Positions 35,814 to 43,978 of a stretch of DNA of 64,000 nucleotides are shown piece after piece. The notes under the pieces are model-generated. The model worked only from the letters and a program-made list of their open reading frames with translations. It had not been told where the DNA came from and did not search any database. The translations under genes and the position numbers were made by a program. The stretch comes from Bacillota bacterium (lineage in GTDB: Bacteria; Bacillota; Clostridia; Lachnospirales; Lachnospiraceae), in assembly GCA_023415655.1 (NCBI GenBank), contig JAEZKD010000220.1, positions 1 through 64,000 of the forward strand, in the 5' to 3' direction. Position 1 is the first letter of the stretch. Each line of letters begins with the position of its first letter.

Positions 35814-36671
35814 TTAATGATTGGTTAATTCAATGAATAATTTCTGTAAATCCATCTTTCCTATTTCAAGTCCAACCTGTTCTTCTTTTTTATTTAACGT
35901 TCCTAGAATTGATACTGTTTTTAGTCCTCCAAGTACCGTTTCTCCAAGTACTTCTTTCCCTTTGATAAACTCATCTACTAATTTAATAGGTCCTGCTACT
36001 GTATATCCACTTGTAAGAAGAGATTCACAACTTTCATTTCGAATTAGTTTCCCTTTTTTGATGATGAACACATGCTCCACCACATTCGAAACCTCTTCAA
36101 TCAAATGAGTGGAGATTACAAATGTCCTTGGTCGTTTTGCATAAGCTTCTAATAAACAGCGATAAAACAAATCTCTATGATTTGCATCCAATCCAAGTAC
36201 TGGCTCATCTAAAAAGATATAGTCTGCTCCTACACAAAGTGCAATAATCACTTTATAGATGGAACGATATCCTGTAGATAATTCATTCAGCTTCTTCTTT
36301 GGATTCAATTCAAAACGTTCACATAACTCTTTGGCATACTCCATATCAAAAGAATAAAAATAGCTAGTAGCTTGAAATATTCGCTTCACCGTATAGATTT
36401 CTGGATACAGCTCTTGCTCACTCATCATATACACTCTTCCTTGTGCCTCATCATTCTCAGCTGCCACCATACCATCAATATAGATTTCTCCATCGGTTGG
36501 AAAAAGACGGTTCGAGATTAGATTGAGTAATGTAGTTTTACCTGCACCATTTCGACCGAGCAATCCATAGATTCCATCTTTTTCTATGGTTAGGCTGATT
36601 TGATCTAATACTAAATTGGTTCCAAATGATTTGGTTAAGTTACGAATCACAATGCTTTGTTTCTCATCCAT
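35814..36671 (-). CDS. ABC transporter ATP-binding protein
   Basis: A 285-residue ABC ATPase. Walker A is GLLGRNGAGKTTLL near residues 35-48, the signature reads LSTGYRSIYKVI (in place of LSGGQ), Walker B reads YIFLDEPVLGLD, and the switch His is in STHLIEEV. The C-terminal 70 residues extend beyond the ATPase core. It overlaps the GntR gene by 8 bp and precedes the membrane subunit at 35067 by 12 bp, so the three form one unit. The signature LSTGYR is a common variant in YtrB-like transporters. It probably powers export. Confidence 0.9.
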   Translation of the reverse strand: MDEKQSIVIRNLTKSFGTNLVLDQISLTIEKDGIYGLLGRNGAGKTTLLNLISNRLFPTDGEIYIDGMVAAENDEAQGRVYMMSEQELYPEIYTVKRIFQATSYFYSFDMEYAKELCERFELNPKKKLNELSTGYRSIYKVIIALCVGADYIFLDEPVLGLDANHRDLFYRCLLEAYAKRPRTFVISTHLIEEVSNVVEHVFIIKKGKLIRNESCESLLTSGYTVAGPIKLVDEFIKGKEVLGETVLGGLKTVSILGTLNKKEEQVGLEIGKMDLQKLFIELTNH

Positions 36672-37044
36672 GTTGAACCTCCTTTAAACCTTCTTCAATA
36701 TACGATATTAATTCTTCTTTCGATAAACCAAGTTTGTTTGCTTCCTCAATCATACTTGCAATGTATGTATGATAGAACTCTGCTCTTCTTTTCTTTGTAA
36801 TCTTAGCTACCGCTCCTTCTTTCACAAACACTCCAACTCCTCTTTTCTTGTAAATAATCTCATCGTCCAGTAAACGATTGATTCCTTTCAACACCGTAGC
36901 CGGATTTATCTTTAAATTCGTAGATATCTCTGTCGTGGAGGGGATTTGAGTTTCTTCTTCAAAAGCTCCCACAAAAATTGCTTCTTCAATCTCATCTGCA
37001 ATCTGAATAAATATAGGTTTTTCACTTTCAAAATTTAACTTCAA
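36664..37044 (-). CDS. GntR-family repressor (YtrA-like)
   Basis: A 126-residue regulator with an N-terminal winged helix (FIQIADEIEEAIFVGAFEEETQIPSTTEISTNLKINPATVLKGINRLLDDEIIYKKRGVGVFV) and a short C-terminal tail, the YtrA design. The start is taken at a TTG (37042-37044) that gives MKLNFESEKPIFIQI, because AAGGTGG lies at the right distance; a GTG three codons earlier would bury that site. It leads the ABC operon, overlaps the ATPase gene by 8 bp, and has a palindromic operator over its own start point (37067-37088). Autoregulation relieved by an envelope signal is the likely pattern. Confidence 0.88.
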   Translation of the reverse strand: MKLNFESEKPIFIQIADEIEEAIFVGAFEEETQIPSTTEISTNLKINPATVLKGINRLLDDEIIYKKRGVGVFVKEGAVAKITKKRRAEFYHTYIASMIEEANKLGLSKEELISYIEEGLKEVQHG

Positions 37045-37066
37045 TGTTACCACCTTTCCTTAGTTG

Positions 37067-37115
37067 GTTAGTTACTCATGTAACTAACTATATAACCATA
37101 TGTAAATTTTGTCAA
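37067..37115 (-). promoter_or_regulatory. Promoter and operator of the GntR-ABC operon
   Basis: On the minus strand TTGACA (37110-37115) and TATAGT (37087-37092) are 17 bp apart. A perfect 9-4-9 inverted repeat GTTAGTTAC-N4-GTAACTAAC (37067-37088) begins at the -10 box and covers the expected start point. It is the likely GntR operator. Confidence 0.8.
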
Positions 37116-37340
37116 TACATTTTTTTCAAACTTCATATGAGCCGTAAGTATGCAAGGTTGTCCTAAAGTATTTACTTACAAATTTTTGTTTTTTATGTTC
37201 ATTACTGACAAAATGGAATTTGTTCTGATAAAGGAACTTATGATTATATCAAAATATGGAAGATACGATTGCTTGACCTATATTTTTTAATACAGTATAA
37301 TTCATTTATTGTAAAATATTTACATAGTAAGGAGCAAGCT

Positions 37341-38486
37341 ATGAAAATAGGTATTAATCTACTTTTCATGAATCATACCTCCAATCATGGAGTCAATAGA
37401 CATACAGAAGCACTATTGCAAGGATTTCGAAAGATTGATCGTCTCAAGGACTGCTGTCTCTTCGTACGTGAGCTCTATTATGAGAAAGCCAAAGAACAAT
37501 TTGCGGAAGCCACTATTGTATGCATCAAAGCAAAGGGTATCATACATTGGGTCTTGAATCATGTACATAGCTATCATAACTATTATGAGTGTAGATATCT
37601 AAATCATACACCCTTGGCACTAGCAGCAAAGCAACAAAACATTGACTTAATGCTTCATCCTTTTAATGATAGTACGATTCGCTTCGTAGAAGGAATCCCA
37701 AACATCATGGTGATTCATGATTTGTATTATCTACGCTATCCTCAATACTACGGTTATTTTCTGTACTTCTATGCCAAACGCAAACATGAATACTTCATTA
37801 AAAAAGCCGATTCTATCATTACTGTCTCCGAATTTGTAAAAGAGGATATTTTAAAGAATCTAGCGTTGGCAAATGATATATTTATTCAAGTCATCCCCAA
37901 TGCAGTAATACCAGCTCAACTCTTTACTGAATTCATACCAATTGATCCTCCCTATATACTTGCGGTTGCACCACATACTTATGAAAAAAATCTAATCACC
38001 TTATTAAAAGCTTTTTATCTGGTACGTAAGAGAATCCCTCACGAACTTGTAATCCTGGGTAAACACGAAGAAGAGACCAATAATCTTCATGAATATATCA
38101 AAGCAAATGGTTTAACCGAACGAGTTCTTTTTTTAGAAGGTGTTCCTGATGAGCATCGCAATAGCCTCTATAAACATGCCTCATTACTTGTTGTCCCTTC
38201 GCTAACAGAGAACTTCGGCCGTGTCCCAATTGAAGGTGCTCTATTACAAATTCCGGTCCTCACTTCCAGTGCTAGCGCCCTTATGGAGGTAACACATGGT
38301 TTACTTAATTACTATCACCCACCAACCGACAGCTATGCCCTTGCTTTGAAGATTTCTACCTTACTATGTCATCCACCAGAGAAGGAACAACTAGAAGCGA
38401 TTGCTTTGCTTTACTCCCAACTATATGATGAGTCTGCCATCGCAAGACGATTCGAATCCATTATAGAAGGGATTCCAAACATATAG
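37341..38486 (+). CDS. Family 4 glycosyltransferase
   Basis: A 381-residue GT-B glycosyltransferase. The N-terminal domain opens MKIGINLLFMNHTSNHGVNRHTEALLQGF. The C-terminal nucleotide-sugar site carries the GT4 pattern: PYILAVAPHTYEKNLITLLKAF, then SLLVVPSLTENFGRVPIEGAL, where an E-x7-E-type motif is replaced by ENFGRVPIE. It should transfer a sugar in the cytoplasm for a surface glycan; the donor and acceptor are unknown. The start at 37341 is chosen because AAGGAGCAAGCT precedes it. It is not part of a polysaccharide cluster here, which is unusual for this family. Confidence 0.85.
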   Translation: MKIGINLLFMNHTSNHGVNRHTEALLQGFRKIDRLKDCCLFVRELYYEKAKEQFAEATIVCIKAKGIIHWVLNHVHSYHNYYECRYLNHTPLALAAKQQNIDLMLHPFNDSTIRFVEGIPNIMVIHDLYYLRYPQYYGYFLYFYAKRKHEYFIKKADSIITVSEFVKEDILKNLALANDIFIQVIPNAVIPAQLFTEFIPIDPPYILAVAPHTYEKNLITLLKAFYLVRKRIPHELVILGKHEEETNNLHEYIKANGLTERVLFLEGVPDEHRNSLYKHASLLVVPSLTENFGRVPIEGALLQIPVLTSSASALMEVTHGLLNYYHPPTDSYALALKISTLLCHPPEKEQLEAIALLYSQLYDESAIARRFESIIEGIPNI

Positions 38487-38611
38487 CCCAATATGAAACA
38501 AAGAGCTGTTACTGAGTTTGATACTCCTCCTGCGTTCCTTAATTTTATTGCTTAATGTACAAACAATAAAACTTAAGATTTGCTGGTATGGAACCAAACT
38601 AGTAACAACTC

Positions 38612-38735
38612 TTTCTTTTTCTATGTATTATTCTTTTTCTATGTATTATTCTTTTTCTAAGTATAATTCTTCTATGTATTATTTTTTATATATTATCTTT
38701 TATATATTTATCTTTTATGTACTATTCTTTTTCTA
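38612..38735. repeat. Degenerate 18-bp tandem repeats at the end of metY
   Basis: About three close units of TTCTTTTTCTATGTATTA (38614-38668) and further worn units run into the last codons of metY, where ATTCTTTTTCTA recurs. The array seems to be copied from the gene's own 3' end. Confidence 0.75.
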
Positions 38736-39993
38736 ATTGATCAAGGCTTTGCTTAATGTCGTCAATGATATCCTCTACATTCTCTAAACCAACCGAGAAT
38801 CGAATCATTCCTGGATTAACTCCACAAGCGACTAACTGCTCTTCGGTTAATTGACGATGAGTTGCACTTGCTGGATGAAGTACACAGGTACGAATATCTG
38901 CCACATGAACCTCATTGGATGCTAACTTCAAACCATCCATAAATTTCACAGCATTGGCTTTACCACCTTTGATCACAATTGAGATAACGCCACAAGCTCC
39001 CTTTGGTAAGTACTTTTGTGCACGTTCATAATACGTATCACTCTTTAAACCTGCATAATGAACCTCTTCAATCCAATCAGAAGTCTCAAAAAATTGTGCC
39101 ACTTTCAACCCATTTTCACAGTATTGTTTCATACGAATTGGTAGTGTCTCAAGTCCAAGATTTAATAAAAATCCAGAATTAGCAGATGGGTATGCACCAA
39201 AATCTCTCATCAACTGCATTCTTGCTTTAATTATATATGCCAACTTACCGAAATCTCTTGTATAAACAACTCCATGGTAAGAAGCATCTGGCTCTGTAAA
39301 TTCAGGGAACTTACCATTCGTCCAGTCAAAGTTTCCACTATCTACAATGACACCACCACATTGCAGTGCATGACCATCCATATATTTTGAGGTGGAATGT
39401 ACTACAATATCTGCTCCGTATTCAAAAGGTTTGCACAGTATAGGTGTAGCAAATGTGTTATCAACGATCAATGGAACGTTATGTTTGTGTGCAATTCTTG
39501 CAAATTTTTCAATATCTAAAACGGTAAGAGCTGGATTTGCAAGTGTTTCTCCAAACACTGCCTTTGTATTTTCCTTGAATGCTTGGTGGATCACATCTTC
39601 ATCAGCCTCGGCATCCACAAATATACATTCAATTCCCAAGCGTTTTAATGAAACTGCGAATAAATTTACAGTTCCTCCATAAATCGTGGATGTACTAATA
39701 AAGCTATCTCCAGCTTTACAAAGATTCAAAATAGAAAATAATGAAGCCGCCTGCCCAGAGGAAGTGCACATTGCTCCAACTCCACCTTCTAAATCTGCAA
39801 TCTTTTTTTCAACCACTTCCACGGTTGGATTAGAAAACCTAGAATACATATGCGCTGTAGGCATATCAAACAGTTCTCCAATGCGCTCTGTTGAATCGAA
39901 TTTGTATGTTGTGCTCTGTACGATTGGCATTACTCTAGGTTCTCCATTCTTTGGAGAATACCCAGAATGTAAACATTTTGTTTCATCCCTCAT
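38722..39993 (-). CDS. metY: O-acetylhomoserine sulfhydrylase
   Basis: A 423-residue PLP enzyme of the Cys/Met metabolism family that makes homocysteine from O-acetylhomoserine and sulfide. The PLP lysine lies in VVHSTSKYMDGHALQCGG. The opening DETKCLHSGYSPKNGEPRVMPIVQSTTYKF and the segments MYSRFSNPTVEVVEKKIADLEGG, SSGQAASLF and RFSVGLENVEDIIDDI are typical of MetY. The start at 39991-39993 is preferred to an ATG three codons upstream, as AGGAG then lies 9 nt away. It is monocistronic. No S-box or other riboswitch is seen upstream, but a 10-12-10 inverted repeat (40064-40095) is. Confidence 0.93.
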   Translation of the reverse strand: MRDETKCLHSGYSPKNGEPRVMPIVQSTTYKFDSTERIGELFDMPTAHMYSRFSNPTVEVVEKKIADLEGGVGAMCTSSGQAASLFSILNLCKAGDSFISTSTIYGGTVNLFAVSLKRLGIECIFVDAEADEDVIHQAFKENTKAVFGETLANPALTVLDIEKFARIAHKHNVPLIVDNTFATPILCKPFEYGADIVVHSTSKYMDGHALQCGGVIVDSGNFDWTNGKFPEFTEPDASYHGVVYTRDFGKLAYIIKARMQLMRDFGAYPSANSGFLLNLGLETLPIRMKQYCENGLKVAQFFETSDWIEEVHYAGLKSDTYYERAQKYLPKGACGVISIVIKGGKANAVKFMDGLKLASNEVHVADIRTCVLHPASATHRQLTEEQLVACGVNPGMIRFSVGLENVEDIIDDIKQSLDQLEKE

Positions 39994-40063
39994 ATTCGAC
40001 ATCTCCTAATTCAGTGTTATGTAACAAGACAGTAGTCTTTGCTATTTAATACTTTACTATAAC

Positions 40064-40095
40064 GCAGAGTAAATGTCCATACCGTTTTACTCTGC
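40064..40095 (-). promoter_or_regulatory. Inverted repeat upstream of metY, candidate operator
   Basis: GCAGAGTAAA and TTTACTCTGC are perfect 10-bp arms with a 12-bp gap, 71-102 bp upstream of the start. It could be a repressor site or an RNA hairpin. The regulator is unknown. Confidence 0.55.
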
Positions 40096-40103
40096 TAAAC
40101 AAA

Positions 40104-40174
40104 GTGTGCATTGTTGCCCTATTTTTTAAGGCATTTTTAATTCAAAGGAAATGCAGTTTCCTAGAACTAAAAAA
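40104..40174. repeat. Double-hairpin dispersed repeat, copy 1 (degenerate)
   Basis: It starts GTGTGCATTGTTGCCCT and carries a GCCCT-T6-AAGGC hairpin and an AATTCAAAGGAAA / TTTCCTAGAACT hairpin. It matches the copies at 54009 and 63252 with several changes in the second stem. The A-run at its right edge abuts the terminator hairpin 40175-40199. Confidence 0.8.
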
Positions 40175-40200
40175 TGCGTAGTAGAAAATCTACTACGCAC
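40172..40200 (-). terminator. Terminator of the FNR-like gene
   Basis: TGCGTAGTAGA and TCTACTACGCA form an 11-bp stem (40175-40199); on the minus strand it is followed by a T-run, which is the edge of the dispersed repeat. Confidence 0.85.
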
Positions 40201-40222
40201 ATTTTACTTATAACTACATATA

Positions 40223-40960
40223 TCAAATGGAAATCATACTTCCTTCAGACACTAGTGATTTATCAAAAAATTTCCAACGGAATTCTTCCTTTTTATCAAT
40301 TAGAATACTATTATCATCAACAAAATTTTGTCGTAAATTTGCTATGACATTTTTGACAAAGCCATTGCTACCCACTACATAATAGATCGCATCTGTATAC
40401 TTTGATACGGTTTCAAGAGTTTCATAAAATTCTCTTCTAGAAGCTACCCAATGATTTTGGTAGTCAGAATCCACCATATGATCTAACTCCGTTTGAAAGA
40501 TGTACTCCTTTGAAGAGTCTACATTGATATTAATTAGCTTTGGAATATCCGTTTTGTCCTTACAAAAAGTATGAATCAATGGTCTCATCGTTGCAACCCC
40601 AACTCCCATTGATAATAAGACAATTGGTCTATTCTGTCGTCTCAGATACATTCTGGAGCCAATTTTAAATAAAATTATCTCATCCCCTATCTGTAGCTTA
40701 GATAACTTTTCTTTAAACTCACTCATAGGATATGTAATTCTAGTTGTAAATCCAATGCTATTCTCCTCAGGTAAGGTCATAATAGACATATGTCGAACCC
40801 ATTCCTTGTTCGGCCTCTCTCCCTTATCAAATCCTAATAACCCGATATGTGTATGTGCACCCTCATCCCATGTAAAATCCTCTGGTTTTTCAAGTAGGTA
40901 TGTCTTTGTCCCTTGGGCTTCGTCTATGATGTCAAGTATCTTTACTCGATGTTTTACCAT
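40223..40960 (-). CDS. FAD-dependent ferredoxin/flavin reductase-like protein
   Basis: A 245-residue protein of the ferredoxin-NADP+ reductase superfamily. The FAD-binding barrel contains RHMSIMTLPEENSIGFTTRI, where the RxxS-type FAD motif is HMSIM, and the nicotinamide domain begins VLLSMGVGVATMRPLI, followed by YYVVGSNGFVKNV. No 2Fe-2S domain is attached. It should pass electrons between NAD(P)H and a flavoprotein or ferredoxin. The start follows AAAGGAGA. It is adjacent to the OYE-type enzymes and its promoter carries the same ATGATA/TATCAT dyad as theirs, so it may supply them; this is inference. Confidence 0.85.
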   Translation of the reverse strand: MVKHRVKILDIIDEAQGTKTYLLEKPEDFTWDEGAHTHIGLLGFDKGERPNKEWVRHMSIMTLPEENSIGFTTRITYPMSEFKEKLSKLQIGDEIILFKIGSRMYLRRQNRPIVLLSMGVGVATMRPLIHTFCKDKTDIPKLININVDSSKEYIFQTELDHMVDSDYQNHWVASRREFYETLETVSKYTDAIYYVVGSNGFVKNVIANLRQNFVDDNSILIDKKEEFRWKFFDKSLVSEGSMISI

Positions 40961-41051
40961 ATGTTATCTCCTTTCAAAATCCTTATCCCTGCATAGCTAT
41001 GTATATTTTGGGTCCTATCTACATATTAGACCTACCTAAAGCAAATCACGT

Positions 41052-41074
41052 ATGATACCTATCATGCCATTATA
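41052..41074 (-). promoter_or_regulatory. Candidate PadR-type operator at the FNR-like gene
   Basis: ATGATA-CC-TATCAT (41052-41065) starts three bases downstream of a TATAAT box (41069-41074, minus strand). The dyad resembles that at 43741, though its spacer is one base shorter. Confidence 0.55.
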
Positions 41075-41232
41075 TGACATGACTCATAAAAAAACAAATA
41101 TGTTAATGATAAATTTTCATCTTATATGAGTCAATCCATGTAATAAAGTGCAGTTTTTGCTAGATTCCTTAGGGGTATCAATGGTAATGATGATCAGGGA
41201 ATAGGCTTTGAAATCTCTTGAGCTGTAGTGTT

Positions 41233-41787
41233 TTATATCTGTAAATCTCCGTCTTCATTCATCCTACAAAGGCAATCAACTCTGTTACGCATTTGATTAA
41301 TTAGATACATTTCTTCTTCTAGAATCTTATTATAATATGTAATTAGATCTTTATTTTTGGGCGCAAACATTGAATCATTCACCTCTGAGATATCATTCAT
41401 TTTTTTCATAGCACTTTTTAAAAATCGTTCGCGTAAATCTAGTACCTTTTTTCGTGAGAATGGGTTCATAAAGTCAAAGTAGAAAATTCTCATCATAAAT
41501 TCATCTCGGTTTTTTATAATTACTTCTGTTACATCCCATAAGATTTCCACAAAATATTTCTTACCCTTACTTGTAATATGATAAACATTCCTAGAAGGTC
41601 CTTCACTCAAAAGATCAACTGTTTTTACAATAACTCCAGCACTTTCATATTTTTTCAGTATCGAATAAAGCGTATTGTTATTAATGGTTGTACATACATC
41701 GAAGGCTTCTTCCAACTTTTTTTTAATATAATATCCGTGCAGAGGCTTTTCAACTAAACATCCCAAAATAAAAATATCATAGTACAT
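41233..41787 (-). CDS. PadR-family transcriptional regulator
   Basis: A 184-residue regulator. The N-terminal winged helix (FILGCLVEKPLHGYYIKKKLEEAF, TLYSILKKYESAGVIVKT, GPSRNVYHITSKGKKYF) is typical of PadR. The C-terminal half is a long helical dimerisation region (RERFLKSAMKKMNDISEV). Its gene begins one base after the stop of the enoate-reductase-like gene, so the two are co-transcribed. Related PadR proteins sense phenolic acids or hydrophobic drugs. The pair of similar dyads at 41052 and 43741 are its likely sites. The C-terminus ends CLCRMNEDGDLQI with two cysteines, of unknown meaning. Confidence 0.9.
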   Translation of the reverse strand: MYYDIFILGCLVEKPLHGYYIKKKLEEAFDVCTTINNNTLYSILKKYESAGVIVKTVDLLSEGPSRNVYHITSKGKKYFVEILWDVTEVIIKNRDEFMMRIFYFDFMNPFSRKKVLDLRERFLKSAMKKMNDISEVNDSMFAPKNKDLITYYNKILEEEMYLINQMRNRVDCLCRMNEDGDLQI

Positions 41788-41788
41788 A

Positions 41789-43717
41789 TTAAATGGTCAC
41801 CGCCAAGCGTGCAGCCTCTTCCACTGCATCTACAATTCTCCTAGCTTTGACAGCATCACCAATGACATGCAAGGATTTGACTTTAGATTTTAACTCTTCT
41901 TCTAGAGGATTATATGCTTTTGTCCCAATCGCAAGAATAATCGTGTCATAACCCTTTAATTGAATTTGTCCAGAAGGAGTTGAGGCAAGGATTCCGTCCG
42001 TAGTTAACTTTTCTACCTTCGTATTCGTTAATACCTCTACCTCTCCATCTTTTAGTGTTCTATGTATAAAATATTTGATATGTTGGTTTAATCCAGCTCC
42101 AGTCTCCTCCATCATCTCTACAACGGTTGCCTTTTTATTTAAGGATAAGAGGTACTCTGCGGTCTCTAATCCTACCATACCACCACCAACAATGAGTGAG
42201 CGATTGCCTGCATACGCCTTTCCATTGAGAATATCGACTGCTTGAACAACTGTAATGCCATCATTCTCAATCTGAGGTATTATTGGAGTTGCTCCGGTAG
42301 CCAGGATAACTTCATCTGGATTTTTACTAAGAATGGTGTTAGCATCTGCATTCACACCTAATTGAATATCTACTCCATATTTTGTGCACATCTTGATATA
42401 GTATTTTAATGCTCTTGCCAATTCATGTTTTGCTGGTGGCACATTACCTGGGACTACCTGACCACCTAATTTGTCATTTTTCTCATATAAAATAACCTCA
42501 TGGCCTCTTGCTGCTGCTATCCATGCTATCTCAAGACCTGCTGGTCCCCCACCTACAACAATAATTTTTTTCTTATCCTTCGTAGGTTCAATTTTCATAA
42601 AGTGTTCATGTCCAGTAAAAGGATTGATCATGCAAGATACCCCATGATCATTCGGATCAATGCCTGGTGCACCTCCACATCTCGTTAAACACCCAACACA
42701 TGGGGAGATTTCATCTACTCTTCCTTCAACTACCTTCTTTGGAAACTCTGGATCAGCTAACGAAGCTCGACCTAATGCAACGTAGTCTGCAATCCCTTCC
42801 TCTATGATATGATCTGCCAAAGAAGGATCATTGATTCTGCCAACTGCAATGATTGGTACTTTTACAGATTTCTTAATCACTTTTGTATCCTCTAGATTAA
42901 ATCCATTCGGAACATTAGCAGGTGCAACCATATACCTCATACTTGCATATACACCGGTAGAAACATGGATTGCATCCGCACCAGCTGCTTCAAGATACTT
43001 TGCTATTATCGCTGTCTCCTCTGGCTTTCTTCCGTTATCCACTCTTTCATCAGCACTGATTCGAAAACTGATTGGAAAGTCGTTGCCACACTTTCTCTTA
43101 ATATTCTCAATCACTTCCATCGAGAATTTAGCTCTGCCGATAATATCACCACCGTATTCATCTAATCGTTTATTACTATAACTAGACATGAACTGTGCTG
43201 GAAGATACCCATGTGCTCCATGAATTTCAACTCCATCAAAACCAGCTTTCTTCGCTCTAAGTGCCGCATCTCCAAACTTCTCAATGATGATTTGAATCTC
43301 CTCTATCGTTAGTTCCTTCGGTAGCTCCTTATTAACTGGACACGGAATAGGAGACGGTGCAACCGGCTGTGAACCAGTAAAGTAAGAAACTGTTTGGCGT
43401 CCAGAATGCTGTAACTGTAAGAATACCTTTCCACCTTCCTCATGGATTCTTTTGGTTAGTAACTGAAATCCTTCAATACACTCATCCGTATCTGCCATTA
43501 ATTGACCAGGTAATGCTCTTCCTACTGGATCAATACAGGTAAACTCAACAATAATAAGTCCAAAGCCCCCACGTGCACGAGCTGCATAGTATTCAATGAG
43601 CTCTTCATTGACCTTTCCATCACTTGTACCATGACGAGACCCCATAGCAGGCATAATCATTCTATTCTTTAATTCCAGTGAGCCAATCTGACCTTTATTT
43701 AGAATATGTTGAAACAT
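41789..43717 (-). CDS. 2-enoate reductase-like flavin/iron-sulfur oxidoreductase
   Basis: A 642-residue enzyme with the build of 2-enoate reductase, 2,4-dienoyl-CoA reductase and BaiCD/FldZ. An N-terminal OYE barrel binds FMN (LKNRMIMPAMGSRHG, HGAHGYLPAQF, RISADERVDNGR, GRASLADPEFPKK). A 4Fe-4S site follows, CVGCLTRCGG with a later Cys in GVSCMINP. A C-terminal FAD/NAD(P)H module carries VVGGGPAGLEIAWIAAARGHEV and LIVGGGMVGLETAEYL. It reduces an activated C=C bond anaerobically; the acceptor is not known. The start follows GGAGGT. It is the first gene of a two-gene unit with padR. Confidence 0.9.
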   Translation of the reverse strand: MFQHILNKGQIGSLELKNRMIMPAMGSRHGTSDGKVNEELIEYYAARARGGFGLIIVEFTCIDPVGRALPGQLMADTDECIEGFQLLTKRIHEEGGKVFLQLQHSGRQTVSYFTGSQPVAPSPIPCPVNKELPKELTIEEIQIIIEKFGDAALRAKKAGFDGVEIHGAHGYLPAQFMSSYSNKRLDEYGGDIIGRAKFSMEVIENIKRKCGNDFPISFRISADERVDNGRKPEETAIIAKYLEAAGADAIHVSTGVYASMRYMVAPANVPNGFNLEDTKVIKKSVKVPIIAVGRINDPSLADHIIEEGIADYVALGRASLADPEFPKKVVEGRVDEISPCVGCLTRCGGAPGIDPNDHGVSCMINPFTGHEHFMKIEPTKDKKKIIVVGGGPAGLEIAWIAAARGHEVILYEKNDKLGGQVVPGNVPPAKHELARALKYYIKMCTKYGVDIQLGVNADANTILSKNPDEVILATGATPIIPQIENDGITVVQAVDILNGKAYAGNRSLIVGGGMVGLETAEYLLSLNKKATVVEMMEETGAGLNQHIKYFIHRTLKDGEVEVLTNTKVEKLTTDGILASTPSGQIQLKGYDTIILAIGTKAYNPLEEELKSKVKSLHVIGDAVKARRIVDAVEEAARLAVTI

Positions 43718-43740
43718 AATAGTACCTCCTTTATTATTAA

Positions 43741-43759
43741 CTATGATAAATTATCATAG
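43741..43759 (-). promoter_or_regulatory. Operator dyad at the enoate-reductase-like operon
   Basis: A perfect inverted repeat CTATGATAA-A-TTATCATAG lies 5 bp downstream of the TACAAT -10 box, over the expected start point. It is the probable PadR operator. Confidence 0.7.
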
Positions 43760-43763
43760 ACTA

Positions 43764-43792
43764 ATTGTACCAATATAGGGTATACTTGTCTA
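43764..43792 (-). promoter_or_regulatory. Promoter of the enoate-reductase-like operon
   Basis: TAGACA (43787-43792) and TACAAT (43764-43769) on the minus strand are 17 bp apart, and the dyad at 43741-43759 follows. Confidence 0.65.
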
Positions 43793-43978
43793 CTAAATTC
43801 TCCTAAAAAATACTAATATTTTCTATTCCCAAGTACTCTCATGAACGCAAGTAGCACCTGCTTGTTGACTTTAATAAGTAAAAACTGTAAGCTAATGTTT
43901 ATAGCATACATATCGTTTTATATTCATACTATAAATAGATTGTAATACTGCTATCTATTGTAAGAAAGGAGTAGTAAT

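Noticed and set aside
38612..38700. Short direct repeats considered as a CRISPR array
   Set aside because: Units are contiguous without spacers of constant length, and there are no cas genes.
38518..38736. 72-codon plus-strand frame after the glycosyltransferase
   Set aside because: It consists of the low-complexity TTCTTTTTCTATG repeats and lacks a ribosome site; it overlaps the metY end.
40003..40222. S-box (SAM) riboswitch upstream of metY
   Set aside because: No conserved S-box core or terminator arrangement is visible; only an inverted repeat and the dispersed element occur.
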